Assembly: GCA_026874595.1 (NCBI GenBank)
Contig: CM049322.1
Location: 24,277,400 to 24,341,399 of the forward strand
Direction of reading: 5' to 3'
DNA from: Sipunculus nudus
Taxonomy: Eukaryota; Annelida; Sipuncula; Golfingiida; Sipunculidae
DNA: 64,000 bases
Shown here: one piece after another, positions 63,511-64,000 of the stretch
Position numbering within the stretch: the first letter of the stretch is position 1
Layout: the number at the start of each line of letters is the position of its first letter
Notes under the pieces: generated by a model
The model's input: the letters and a program-made list of their open reading frames with translations, nothing else
Told to the model about the DNA's origin: nothing
Databases searched by the model: none
Made by a program: the position numbers and the translations under genes

Positions 63511-63897
63511 TAGTGCTGAAACGGGTACAAGATTTCGGACTCGAGTGCTCGCTACCATGGCAACGCTGTGAAGATAAAACGAACATTTGTTTACCGAATC
63601 GGATGCAAAATATGCATAAATTTGACTTAGTGACGGCTTAACTTTACCGCAACGAAGGAATCGATATATATCATAACAAGACCTTGGTTAATTTGACTAG
63701 CATATGTTAAGATCCCTACGCCTGGCTACGACATTGGATAAATAATCCTAAAGACTGTCCTAAAATTTGCAATAATATACATATATATGTGTACATACAA
63801 GAGGACTCGAGTCCAAATCTTGGACTCGAGTACTCGGACTCGAGTACTCGGTAAGTATTACCCGGACTCGAGTACTCGAGTACTCCTTTCAGCCCTA
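63511..63897. mobile_element. Non-autonomous hAT-type element, 387 bp
   Basis: The identical 8-bp sequence GTAGTGCA flanks it at 63503-63510 and 63898-63905, the target-duplication length of hAT transposons. The left end is TAGTGCTGAAACGGGTAC and the right end, reverse-complemented, TAGGGCTGAAAGGAGTAC: 14 of 18 positions match and the TA...TA outer bases are typical of the superfamily. Subterminal copies of a GGACTCGAGTACTC phrase occur at 63537, 63802, 63822, 63836 and 63863, like the subterminal transposase-binding repeats of hAT elements. There is no coding capacity. Confidence 0.85.
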
Positions 63898-64000
63898 GTA
63901 GTGCAGTAAATATATATATCCATAAGAAACCATTTAATATATATTAAATAAAAATAACCAGCTTAACATATGTTTTGTTCTAATTTTATGAAATATCATA

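Overview
The window looks like animal nuclear DNA, most likely from a mollusc and probably a bivalve. The supporting signs are split genes with phase-1 immunoglobulin (Ig) exons, AT-rich non-coding DNA full of (AT)n tracts, a decayed non-LTR retrotransposon, several short terminal-inverted-repeat elements, and one element with the architecture of the bivalve 'pearl' family (Helentron-associated). No bacterial or organellar genes are seen. The species cannot be named from the sequence alone.

Layout. Positions 1-37789 are one uninterrupted head-to-tail array of a 56-bp unit, about 675 copies, running off the left edge. It has nested higher-order structure, with offsets of about 1231, 2855, 3358, 4030, 6550 and 10914 bp, all within a few bases of a multiple of 56. 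At 37762-38073 the array runs directly into an Ig-domain exon on the minus strand, whose leader exon is at 39422-39467 (gene 2, partial). From 38 to 56 kb the sequence is AT-rich and gene-poor. It holds a LINE ORF2 remnant (40.5-42.4 kb), a pogo-like MITE (42736-42908), a 50-bp minisatellite (45.8 kb), two related TTAA-associated inverted-repeat elements (48.0 and 49.5 kb), a 376-bp tandem duplication (51.8-52.5 kb) and a pearl-like element nested in an older repeat (53.5-54.1 kb). From 56.9 to 60.3 kb there is a second Ig gene on the minus strand (gene 1). It reconstructs cleanly as four coding exons of 40+303+291+107 nt, a 246-residue predicted secreted protein. A non-autonomous hAT-type element with a perfect 8-bp target duplication sits at 63511-63897.

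The most interesting observation is the origin of the array. Read on the minus strand, each 56-bp unit is 28 nt matching the last 28 nt of the gene-2 Ig exon (coding NRGAWLVIL plus one base), followed by the splice donor and about 28 nt of intron. The array is therefore an amplified exon-intron junction. It lies in the intron of the gene it came from and carries hundreds of intact, improved or broken copies of that gene's own 5' splice site, all in the sense orientation.

The two Ig genes are paralogues. Both have a short leader exon ending in phase 1 and a phase 1-1 Ig exon starting with an I-S/T-Q-G-P-S-N motif and ending in R-G-A-W-L-V. All gene structures are inferred by eye from splice consensus, phase and protein pattern; no transcript or database search was available.
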